Shown: positions 1-5,487 of the stretch, piece after piece
Layout of the letters: each line of letters begins with the position of its first letter
How positions within the stretch are numbered: position 1 is the stretch's first letter
DNA from: an uncultured Clostridia bacterium
Lineage (GTDB): Bacteria; Bacillota; Clostridia; Christensenellales; Aristaeellaceae
Length of the DNA stretch: 5,487 bases
Assembly: GCA_937906775.1 (NCBI GenBank)
Contig: CALCUD010000095.1
Span: 1-5,487, forward strand
Direction of reading: 5' to 3'
The notes under the pieces: generated by a model
Seen by the model: only the letters and a program-made list of their open reading frames with translations
The model's database searches: none
Told to the model about the DNA's origin: nothing
Position numbers and translations under genes: made by a program

Positions 1-903
1 GTTGTAGCCCTGCCAGGTCTGGCCGAAGTAGAAAGCGGTGGTTCCCTGCTTCCAGAAATCTTTGAACCAGTCCCAGTTGGCGCCTTCGGGAGTGGGAGCG
101 GCGTAGGCATTCCAGGTATCGATACGATACTGCAGAGCCTGCAGGCCGGCATCACTGCCGATGGTGGCAGTCAGTTTGCCGTCAACGGTGTCGAAGAAGG
201 TCGCGCCATTGGCGAACACCAGACCCTGGCAATAGTCATCGCCGGAACCGGTCAGGCCGTAGATGTCGATCACACCGTCGTTGTCGGTGTCGCGGGTGGT
301 GGTCTTCAGCATTTCTTCGAAAGCATCCCAGGTCCAGGTTCCTTCAGCCTGCATGTCATACAGGGTTTCGGGATCGATACCGGCTTCGGTCAGGACGCGC
401 TTGTTGAAGAAGATGCAGGAACGGGGCTCGTTGGCGCCGATGCCGACACCGTAGGTAGCGCCGTTCTTGGTCATGAATTCGACAGCAGCAGTGTTGAACT
501 GATCGCCGATTTCGATAGCCCAGGGAGCGTACAGGTTGTTGGCCAAAGCAGAACCGGCAAAGTCGTTAGCCACGGCGATGACGCACAGCTTGGAGTTGTC
601 GGCGTTCATGACCATGTTGGCCAGTTCGGTGGGGTTGCCGGCCCAGTCGCTCAGAGCAACTTCGACGAGCTTAACATTGTAGGTGGCTTCCAGCCAGTCA
701 CGGTATTCATAGGTCAGAGCTTCTTCGTCGGAAGGTTCAGCATTACGTTCGCCGCTGGACCACCAGTCATAGATGTACACGGTTTCGCCACCGAAGTCCA
801 GACCTTCGATGACAGCGGGATAACCTTCGGGAGCCTCGGCCAGAGCGCTGCAGCAAGCCAGCAGCATCATCGCGGCCAGAACCAGAGCGATGATTTTCTT
901 CAT
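1..903 (-). CDS. Extracellular solute-binding protein, family 1 (CUT1 sugar ABC transporter), C-terminus cut by window edge
   Basis: This is the substrate-capturing component of the ABC importer encoded just upstream; it would sit outside the membrane and deliver a sugar or oligosaccharide to the two permeases. Exactly 301 codons are visible, from ATG at 903 to the window edge, with no stop; family members are usually about 420-500 residues, so roughly the last third is missing. Residues 1-22 form a signal peptide (MKKIIALVLAAMMLLACCSA, then LA). Cleavage could be by signal peptidase I after A20-L21-A22, or by lipoprotein processing at C17 (L-L-A-C), an imperfect lipobox. Family hallmarks are the CIFFNKRVLTEAGIDPE segment (163-179), TWTWDAFEEMLK (189-200) and an acidic DTDNDGVID loop (205-213) followed by IYGLTGS. 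The region is rich in Trp and Tyr (for example YDWWSS, 45-50; NWDWFKDFW, 276-284), common in sugar binders. The start is fixed by AGGAGG ten bases upstream. Arg codons are only CGT/CGC and Gly codons almost all GGC/GGT, suggesting high expression. The sugar cannot be told from sequence. Confidence 0.93.
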   Translation of the reverse strand, partial: MKKIIALVLAAMMLLACCSALAEAPEGYPAVIEGLDFGGETVYIYDWWSSGERNAEPSDEEALTYEYRDWLEATYNVKLVEVALSDWAGNPTELANMVMNADNSKLCVIAVANDFAGSALANNLYAPWAIEIGDQFNTAAVEFMTKNGATYGVGIGANEPRSCIFFNKRVLTEAGIDPETLYDMQAEGTWTWDAFEEMLKTTTRDTDNDGVIDIYGLTGSGDDYCQGLVFANGATFFDTVDGKLTATIGSDAGLQALQYRIDTWNAYAAPTPEGANWDWFKDFWKQGTTAFYFGQTWQGYN

Positions 904-913
904 AACAAGAAAA

Positions 914-919
914 CCTCCT
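914..919 (-). promoter_or_regulatory. Strong ribosome-binding site of the solute-binding protein gene
   Basis: On the minus strand this reads AGGAGG, preceded by a run of A residues and separated from the ATG at 903 by ten bases. It is a full match to the anti-Shine-Dalgarno core and the strongest site in the window. The stem-loop at 930-954 ends ten bases upstream of it, so that structure leaves it exposed. Confidence 0.9.
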
Positions 920-929
920 TTTTTTATTG

Positions 930-954
930 CTATGCGATCATTAAGATCGCACAG
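930..954 (-). other. Leader stem-loop just upstream of the binding-protein RBS
   Basis: In the minus-strand RNA, bases 954-945 (CUGUGCGAUC) pair with 939-930 (GAUCGCAUAG) around a five-base UUAAU loop. That makes ten pairs, one of them G-U. It is followed by an A-rich stretch and not by a U-run, so it is not an intrinsic terminator on this strand; on the plus strand the T-run lies on the wrong side for a terminator. Likely roles, by inference, are protecting the mRNA 5' of the binding-protein gene or holding the RBS region open. As DNA it is also an inverted repeat and could be an operator downstream of the promoter. Confidence 0.65.
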
Positions 955-968
955 TTCCGATGTAAAAC

Positions 969-986
969 GCCGCTGATCTGAACGGC
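969..986 (-). other. Predicted 5'-terminal stem-loop of the binding-protein transcript
   Basis: In the minus-strand RNA, GCCGUU (986-981) pairs with AGCGGC (974-969) around the six-base loop CAGAUC. There are six pairs, one of them G-U. The predicted transcription start for the promoter at 994-1022 is A987, so this hairpin would begin at about +2. Structures at the extreme 5' end are known to slow RNase attack on mRNAs such as E. coli ompA; the same role here is an inference. Confidence 0.5.
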
Positions 987-993
987 TAAATTT

Positions 994-1022
994 ATTATAT
1001 CCACAGTTAATCCATAATTCAA
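994..1022 (-). promoter_or_regulatory. Sigma-A type promoter for the solute-binding protein gene
   Basis: Reading the minus strand, a -35 element TTGAAT (1022-1017; four of six match TTGACA) is followed by exactly 17 bases and then a perfect -10 TATAAT (999-994). The predicted start is A987, giving a leader of about 84 bases to the ATG at 903. It lies in the only intergenic gap in the window, so the binding protein should be transcribed independently of, or in addition to, read-through from the permease genes. No terminator is evident between the permease stop and this promoter. Confidence 0.85.
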
Positions 1023-1025
1023 GAA

Positions 1026-1048
1026 TTTTTGTCCGGATTTCACAAAAA
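1026..1048 (-). promoter_or_regulatory. A/T-tract inverted repeat upstream of the -35 (UP element or operator)
   Basis: On the plus strand TTTTTGT (1026-1032) and ACAAAAA (1042-1048) form a perfect 7-base inverted repeat around nine bases, CCGGATTTC. Relative to the predicted start at 987 it spans about -39 to -61, where RNA polymerase alpha-subunit UP elements and class I activator sites lie. The A/T tracts favour an UP element; the symmetry would also suit a dimeric regulator. Low complexity makes a chance match possible. Confidence 0.4.
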
Positions 1049-1052
1049 ACAT

Positions 1053-1062
1053 TGTACGTACA
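1053..1062. repeat. Ten-base perfect palindrome just after the LplC-like permease stop
   Basis: TGTACGTACA is a perfect palindrome four bases beyond the permease stop codon. It has no room for a stable hairpin loop, so it is not a terminator. It could be a protein-binding site distal to the promoter, but a single ten-base palindrome is weak evidence. Confidence 0.25.
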
Positions 1063-1066
1063 TTTC

Positions 1067-2077
1067 TTATTCCTTAGAACCGGTCATGGCAATACTCTCC
1101 ACAAAGGTCCGCTGCGTAAAGATATACAGGATGATCAGCGGGATGCAGCAGAAGAGTACCGCGATGGAGACCAGCTGCAGCTGACGTCCGTTGGGGACAA
1201 CGACCGCCTGGGTCGCGTCGCTTGCGAAATACTTGCTCATCCGGCTGACCATGACGCTCATTTCCGTAGCGTAGGTCTTGTAGCCGGTCAGGAAGTTACG
1301 GGCGTAGAACAGATCCGTCCACTGCCACACAAAGCTGAACAGGAAGCAGCTGGCGATGGTGGGAAGCGCGTCCGGAAGCATGATCTTCAGGAAGGTATGC
1401 ATCGTTCCGCAGCCGTCTACATAGGCCGCTTCCTCCAGGCTTTCAGGAACGCCCTTGAAGTATTGACGCATCATGTAAATGTACAGACCGTCCTTGAGGC
1501 CCATACAGGTCAGGCACATCATCAGATACGGCCAAATGGAGGAGCGGATGTTCAGCGGCTTTCCGGTCGTCGCTTCAAAGATCCCGAAAATGTCAAAGCG
1601 GGTAAACGTGGAATAAAGAGCGGTCTGAATCGTCTGGGGCGGAATGATGATCAGCATGACCACGCAGGCAAACCAGAATTTCTTCAGCGGGAATTCATAC
1701 CGTGCGAAGCCGTAAGCCACCAGCGTTGTGGAAACGATTTGGGCAATGGACATGACAACCGAGATCCAGAGCGTGTTGATCATGGAACTCGGAAAAGTCG
1801 TCAGTTCCGCGACGATCCTGTAATTGTCCAGCGTCACATTCCGCGGAAGCAGGATGATGGTGGAATCGTACAGATCCTGTTCTTCCATGAAACTCATGGA
1901 AAGACGGTTGATCATGGGCTGGATGATCATAAAGCAGAGACCGAACATCAGCAGTCCGCGAATAACGGAGATACAGATCTCCTTGCTTCTCTTCTTCAGC
2001 AGGTACCCGTTGCTCCGGCGGTTACGTTCCCAGAAGTCTTTGCGCGCGCCGATATAAACGGTATTTTCTTTACTCAT
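1067..2077 (-). CDS. Carbohydrate ABC transporter permease, CUT1 family, LplC/MalG-like
   Basis: This 336-residue integral membrane protein is one of the two channel-forming subunits of the importer. It has a positively charged cytoplasmic N-terminus of about 33 residues, then six likely membrane segments at roughly 34-57, 98-124, 134-154, 181-203, 237-258 and 302-321. The ATPase-coupling EAA loop is intact: E216-A-A-Y-V-D-G222 followed by KIMLP ending at P235, the contact surface for the ATP-binding subunit. An extracellular stretch ending TLDNYRIV (82-89) after TM1 and the C-terminal QRTFVESIAMTGSKE (322-336) are both typical of the MalG/LplC half. Its ATG overlaps the end of the partner permease by eight bases (2070-2077), with only a weak GGCGGTGAAG-like site upstream, so translational coupling is likely. 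TAA stop at 1067-1069. No ATPase gene is present in the window; a shared MsmX/UgpC-type ATPase is the usual partner. Substrate unknown; assignment to the family is firm. Confidence 0.95.
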   Translation of the reverse strand: MSKENTVYIGARKDFWERNRRSNGYLLKKRSKEICISVIRGLLMFGLCFMIIQPMINRLSMSFMEEQDLYDSTIILLPRNVTLDNYRIVAELTTFPSSMINTLWISVVMSIAQIVSTTLVAYGFARYEFPLKKFWFACVVMLIIIPPQTIQTALYSTFTRFDIFGIFEATTGKPLNIRSSIWPYLMMCLTCMGLKDGLYIYMMRQYFKGVPESLEEAAYVDGCGTMHTFLKIMLPDALPTIASCFLFSFVWQWTDLFYARNFLTGYKTYATEMSVMVSRMSKYFASDATQAVVVPNGRQLQLVSIAVLFCCIPLIILYIFTQRTFVESIAMTGSKE

Positions 2078-3065
2078 AAGACTTCACCGCCATCTTTATA
2101 ATAATGGTGCCGACCGCGATAAACGCAATGGCTACGCCGAAGTAAATCCAGCTCATGGCAGATGCATAGCCGAAGTTCATTTCGACCGCGTTGCCGCCGG
2201 TCATATAGTTATTGATACGTTCCATGACCTTGTTGTCGTTCTTCATGAAGAAGTCCACGATCGTGTAGATCAGGTTCACGAGAAGCAGAGGGCTGACCAT
2301 GGGGAAAGTGATTTTCCAGAAGGATTCCCAGGCGGAGCATCCTTCCATATCCGCCGCTTCATACATGGAGGGCGAGATGGATTGAAGGCCGGACAGAATG
2401 ACGATGATCTGAATGCCGCTGGCCATAACGATATCATAGATGGCGTCGATCATCTGGAAGATGACGTCAAAAACCTCGCCTGCCACACCGGAAACGGAGA
2501 GCAGATCTTCCAGCGCCGCGGAAAGATTCACGCCTGACCCTTCGGTGGCCTGCTTGGCCACGTCGGTCATCAGATTGAAGAATTCGTTGGAGCTTTCAAT
2601 TCCCGGAAGAACACCGGAAGCCAGGATCACAGGCAGGAAAAAGATGACGCGGCAGAAGATCCTTCCCTTGAAATTCTGGTTCAGGATCACGGCGATCACG
2701 AAACTCATGACCATGATGGCAATCGTGTTGATGGCCATTCTGCCGATCTCGTCCAGCAGCAGCTGGGGATACTGCGCGTCGCTGGTCAGTGCGAATGAGA
2801 AATTGAAGAAATCGTTCCACTCCAGGCTATAAGGCGCGCCGGGATTCAGGGTAACGGTGCTGAGAGCCATCTGCAGGGATACGATCAGCGGCTTGACCAT
2901 GAAAACGATAAAGCCGATGATGAAAGGCAGAATGAACAGGACGCCGGTTCTGGCACGTTTCCCCTGGATCGTATGATAAGGCTTGCTCCAGGGAAGATAG
3001 AAGGAAACGGCTTCAGTGATCCCGCTGTACCAGTGTTCGCGGTAAACTCTGTTCTTCTTGCTCAT
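2070..3065 (-). CDS. Sugar ABC transporter permease, CUT1 family, LplB/MalF-like
   Basis: This 331-residue membrane protein is the second channel subunit and should dimerise with the LplC-like permease. After a 40-residue cytoplasmic leader ending in GKRART, likely membrane segments lie at about 41-65, 108-130, 137-155, 206-230, 256-275 and 304-325. The EAA loop is present as E236-A-A-D-M-E-G242, followed by FWKITFP ending at P255, preceded by the family-typical SISPSMY. Between TM3 and TM4 is a long probable extracellular stretch (about 156-205; Ser, Glu and Ala rich) in place of the shorter loop common in LplB proteins. The ATG at 3065 overlaps the stop of the DUF5696 gene by four bases (ATGA) and is served by AAGGGGGAG six bases upstream. 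The stop (TAA, 2070-2072) lies inside the next permease gene. All three genes therefore look like one transcript with coupled translation. Family is clear; the transported sugar is not. Confidence 0.95.
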   Translation of the reverse strand: MSKKNRVYREHWYSGITEAVSFYLPWSKPYHTIQGKRARTGVLFILPFIIGFIVFMVKPLIVSLQMALSTVTLNPGAPYSLEWNDFFNFSFALTSDAQYPQLLLDEIGRMAINTIAIMVMSFVIAVILNQNFKGRIFCRVIFFLPVILASGVLPGIESSNEFFNLMTDVAKQATEGSGVNLSAALEDLLSVSGVAGEVFDVIFQMIDAIYDIVMASGIQIIVILSGLQSISPSMYEAADMEGCSAWESFWKITFPMVSPLLLVNLIYTIVDFFMKNDNKVMERINNYMTGGNAVEMNFGYASAMSWIYFGVAIAFIAVGTIIIKMAVKSYE

Positions 3066-5487
3066 TTCGCACTCCCCCTTTCCACATGATAATCACGGGC
3101 GGGAACGGTCACACCGTTGCCGGTCCATTCCTTCGAACCGTAGTTCACATAGACTTTCGTCCCGTCCTGATACCCGGTCACAGTCACCTCATCAGTGAGG
3201 TATTCATGGCTGGTGATGGACTGTTTGTTCAGGCCGGACATTTCGGTCTGATACCGGGTGATCACAGGGATCAGCTGATCCTTCCAACGGTCCCAGCCGG
3301 CTGAATTGTAGCTGCTGTACTGGGTATCCTGAAGGATCATAGTGTCTTCCTTCATGAAGGTAAAGTTCAGTCCCGCGCCGTATTCCGCGCTTTCAAGCAG
3401 CGCTGTCTGATAATCGCCTGCCAGGTTGATGGCTTCTCCGGTATAGTCCTTCATGCCGTGCAGGGCGATCTCGTAGAACGGGATTTTCCTGTCAATGATG
3501 GCATAAGCGTTACCGGTGAGGTTCACATCGGTGATCAGTTCCGCATACGGGACGGCATAATCATTACCGGCTTTGATCGTTATGGCAAGACCTGCCGCGC
3601 TGGCTTCCTTCAGGGTCTCGACATTCATCTTCAGCACTTCTTCACGGGTCACGGTGTTGCGTACATAATAGTCTGCACTAAGCAGGTTGCCGATATCCCG
3701 GAACGCGATGCCCGCGGCTCCCTTGTCTTCCAGATAGTTGATCAGGTTCGTGGCGTTTTTCTTCGCATAGTCCGGGCGGACCAGGTAATAGTTATCCTGC
3801 CATTCCGACTGATGGTAGGTTACAATATCATAGTTGTAAAGGATCGCCTGTTCGCGTGTGGTAAGTCTGGCTGCGTGCGAGAACGGCAGGAATCCTTCAA
3901 ACAAACCGCTGTCATAAGCGAAGCAGGTGATCCCGTCGAAGGAAAGCTGCACGTGCTTGTCCTTTGCGGCGGCAATCAGGGCTTTCATCTGCTTTTCGCC
4001 TCCCAGGATGCCTTCCGGATGTACGCCGGTCAGAACACGCTGTCTGACGCCGCCGTTACACCATCCCGTCATCCGGACGAACAGATTCTTCACGCCTCCG
4101 TCCAGCAGTTCGTTCATAATCTCTTCGCTTTGGGCAAAAGTAGTGACCGGGATTGCGGAATCCACCGGTATTCCGGCTTTGCTGACGACCTTGTTGATGG
4201 CGCCGACCAGTTCGATATTGACAGGGACCTCGGCGTCCGCGATATCATACCTTGAATCCGGAATGGCGCGGAGATATTCGCCGTAGGCGTTGGCCATGTC
4301 CACATAACTTCCGGACTCTATGAAACGGTAGCGCTGGATCAGGGTGTCATCCGGGATCCTGCTCTCGTACATGTAAAGCAGCTGGGCTGTTCTGTTGGAT
4401 ACATTGAACTTATCAAAATGCAGTACGTTGTACTTCCCGTATACGGTATTATAGCTGTTGAAACGGCCCGCGATATCCGCGCAGATACCGCCGTAGGCAG
4501 TGGCGCCTTCCATGATACAGATGAAGGAACCGTCCTCCTGACCCATACCGAAGACAGGGAACGCGTTCCGCGTCTCGCTGACTACTTCGGTCCGCTCGGT
4601 GGCGTAGTCCCAACCGTACAGATTGGCATAATACGCGCTCTGGGACAGCTTGCCGTTATTGAAATCGATCATGGCGCCGCTGCCCTCGGGAATCAGCATA
4701 AAGCCTTCCTGATCCGTGCCGGCCGCACCGAACATCGGCAGGATGCTGATATAGGTCAGAGGCGTATCTCCTTCACAGCGAAGGTCGGAATACGGCACCT
4801 CGACCACCAGATCACCGTTTTCCAGCCGGTAGATCACGCTGGCGTTGAATACCGGACCGTTATTGTCGCGCACACCCGCGAGCAGGGCCTGATCGATGGC
4901 GAACTCCTCGGCGTTGTATCCGCCTTCAGCGAAATAACCTTCGATCTTCTCCTTGTTGGAGGTGGACGTATCGGACTTCAGCATGTAGACCGCTTCCGTC
5001 TCAATACTCGGGCACAGAGCCAGCACAGAATCCAGATCCTTGACTTTGTTGAGTTTTTCCGGTTCGATCAGCGTGTAGTTGGAGGAGACTTTTTTCTTGG
5101 AAGCCTTCTTCATATTGTCAGTGAACTGGGTGTAACGTTCCTTGGTGATAAAGGTGGGGATCAGATATTCCCTTTCGATCTTGCCGATGGAATAGTCGAT
5201 CCGGATCGAATCCGCGTCCGGCTGAGAAATGGCGAATGTCTGATTCTGCTGGCAATAAGCGTAGTTGTTAAGCGTCACTTCGCCGCCGTTGGTGGTATAG
5301 GTAACGTCAAACGTGGAAGACAGTTCTTCCTTATTGCTGGAAAGCGCGATGGGATCTTTGTCCGCGTCCAGGGGATTGGAATACCAGATCTTTCCGTTCG
5401 CCTTATCCGTAATCTGGAACCGGGTCGTTGCAGGATCCAGTTCAAACAGAAGACGGTCATTTTCCAGAACGATGGGTTTTCCGTCCC
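3062..5487 (-). CDS. DUF5696-family protein, possible glycan-active enzyme, N-terminus cut by window edge
   Basis: The frame is open from the TGA at 3062-3064 to the window edge, giving 807 complete codons from 5485; the true start lies outside. A GTG at 5276-5278 is not the start, because the 69 in-frame codons before it (with LLFELDP, RFQITDKANGKIWYSNP) read as normal protein and continue the same domain. Numbering from the first visible codon: about 1-410 is beta-rich and contains the landmark I recall for DUF5696, SILPMFGAAG then LIPEGSGAMIDFNNGK (about 247-279). About 420-700 alternates strands and helices like a TIM barrel, with SFDG (D517), FRDIGN (D597) and IDRKIPFYEIALHG (D665, E672) at likely strand ends. 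About 760-807 is a small beta domain (VYVNYGSKEW, GVTVPARDYHV). No membrane segment is visible in this part. Coupling to the permeases points to a role in using the transported carbohydrate. The family's activity is not established to my knowledge; a noncatalytic sugar-binding role is an alternative. Confidence 0.85.
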   Translation of the reverse strand, partial: DGKPIVLENDRLLFELDPATTRFQITDKANGKIWYSNPLDADKDPIALSSNKEELSSTFDVTYTTNGGEVTLNNYAYCQQNQTFAISQPDADSIRIDYSIGKIEREYLIPTFITKERYTQFTDNMKKASKKKVSSNYTLIEPEKLNKVKDLDSVLALCPSIETEAVYMLKSDTSTSNKEKIEGYFAEGGYNAEEFAIDQALLAGVRDNNGPVFNASVIYRLENGDLVVEVPYSDLRCEGDTPLTYISILPMFGAAGTDQEGFMLIPEGSGAMIDFNNGKLSQSAYYANLYGWDYATERTEVVSETRNAFPVFGMGQEDGSFICIMEGATAYGGICADIAGRFNSYNTVYGKYNVLHFDKFNVSNRTAQLLYMYESRIPDDTLIQRYRFIESGSYVDMANAYGEYLRAIPDSRYDIADAEVPVNIELVGAINKVVSKAGIPVDSAIPVTTFAQSEEIMNELLDGGVKNLFVRMTGWCNGGVRQRVLTGVHPEGILGGEKQMKALIAAAKDKHVQLSFDGITCFAYDSGLFEGFLPFSHAARLTTREQAILYNYDIVTYHQSEWQDNYYLVRPDYAKKNATNLINYLEDKGAAGIAFRDIGNLLSADYYVRNTVTREEVLKMNVETLKEASAAGLAITIKAGNDYAVPYAELITDVNLTGNAYAIIDRKIPFYEIALHGMKDYTGEAINLAGDYQTALLESAEYGAGLNFTFMKEDTMILQDTQYSSYNSAGWDRWKDQLIPVITRYQTEMSGLNKQSITSHEYLTDEVTVTGYQDGTKVYVNYGSKEWTGNGVTVPARDYHVERGSAK
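3072..3080 (-). promoter_or_regulatory. RBS of the LplB-like permease, inside the DUF5696 gene end
   Basis: The minus strand reads AAGGGGGAG, ending six bases before the ATG at 3065. It lies within the last codons of the DUF5696 gene and supports this start and re-initiation at the ATGA overlap. Confidence 0.75.

Noticed and set aside
263..454. A 63-codon plus-strand frame
   Set aside because: It is antisense to the solute-binding protein gene, Ser-rich, and has no ribosome-binding site or domain.
919..954. Hairpin next to a T-run as a possible terminator
   Set aside because: The T-run precedes the hairpin on the plus strand and appears as A residues after it on the minus strand, so neither direction has stem followed by U-run.
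904..987. A riboswitch in the leader of the binding-protein gene
   Set aside because: The predicted leader is only about 84 bases with two simple hairpins; I recognise no riboswitch core motif and see no expression platform that masks the RBS.
1052..2101. A 349-codon open frame on the plus strand
   Set aside because: It lies exactly opposite the LplC-like permease gene, is rich in His, Asp, Arg and Gln with no recognisable domain, and is explained by the codon bias of the minus-strand gene. The minus-strand product has clear membrane segments and an EAA motif.
3458..4255. A 265-codon open frame on the plus strand
   Set aside because: It is antisense to the DUF5696 gene, has shadow-like composition and no family features, and the DUF5696 frame covers the same bases with convincing protein.
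5275..5460. A short minus-strand frame upstream of the GTG at 5278
   Set aside because: It is out of frame with the DUF5696 gene, rich in Arg and Pro, and overlaps the in-frame N-terminal part of DUF5696, which reads as real protein.

Overview
The whole window is one minus-strand gene block, read here from high to low coordinates. It looks like a carbohydrate-uptake locus from a Gram-positive anaerobe of the Clostridia (Bacillota). The reasons are the AGGAGG-type ribosome-binding sites, the short Lys-rich signal peptide on the solute-binding protein, the CUT1-type permease pair with no ATPase gene beside it, and a DUF5696-family protein, which I know mainly from Clostridia and Paenibacillus-type genomes. 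Base composition is moderate, roughly half G+C. A gut or rumen member of Lachnospiraceae or Christensenellales is plausible but cannot be fixed from this sequence.

Layout in the direction of transcription: (1) 5487-3062, a large DUF5696-family protein that is open at the window edge, so its N-terminus is missing. (2) 3065-2070, a LplB/MalF-type sugar ABC permease whose ATG overlaps the preceding stop by 4 bases (ATGA). (3) 2077-1067, a LplC/MalG-type permease overlapping the previous gene by 8 bases. (4) A 163-base gap (1066-904), the only noncoding stretch. It holds a near-ideal sigma-A promoter, A/T tracts arranged as an inverted repeat upstream of the -35, two stem-loops in the predicted leader, and a strong AGGAGG. 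(5) 903-1, an extracellular family 1 solute-binding protein, truncated at its C-terminus by the window edge.

How it fits together: the binding protein captures an oligosaccharide or modified sugar outside the membrane and the two permeases form the channel. The ATPase is probably a shared MsmX/UgpC-type protein encoded elsewhere, as is usual for this transporter class. The DUF5696 protein is translationally coupled to the permeases, so it should act on or sense the same substrate. Its architecture (N-terminal beta-rich region, a probable TIM-barrel-like middle, a short C-terminal beta domain) looks like a glycoside hydrolase, although its activity is not established to my knowledge. The binding protein has its own promoter, a structured leader and a more restricted codon set, which would let it be made in excess over the permeases.

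The least ordinary items are the DUF5696 protein as a possible uncharacterised glycan-active enzyme wired to a transporter, and the compact expression module in front of the binding-protein gene. I see no CRISPR array, mobile element, tRNA or rRNA, and no credible plus-strand gene.
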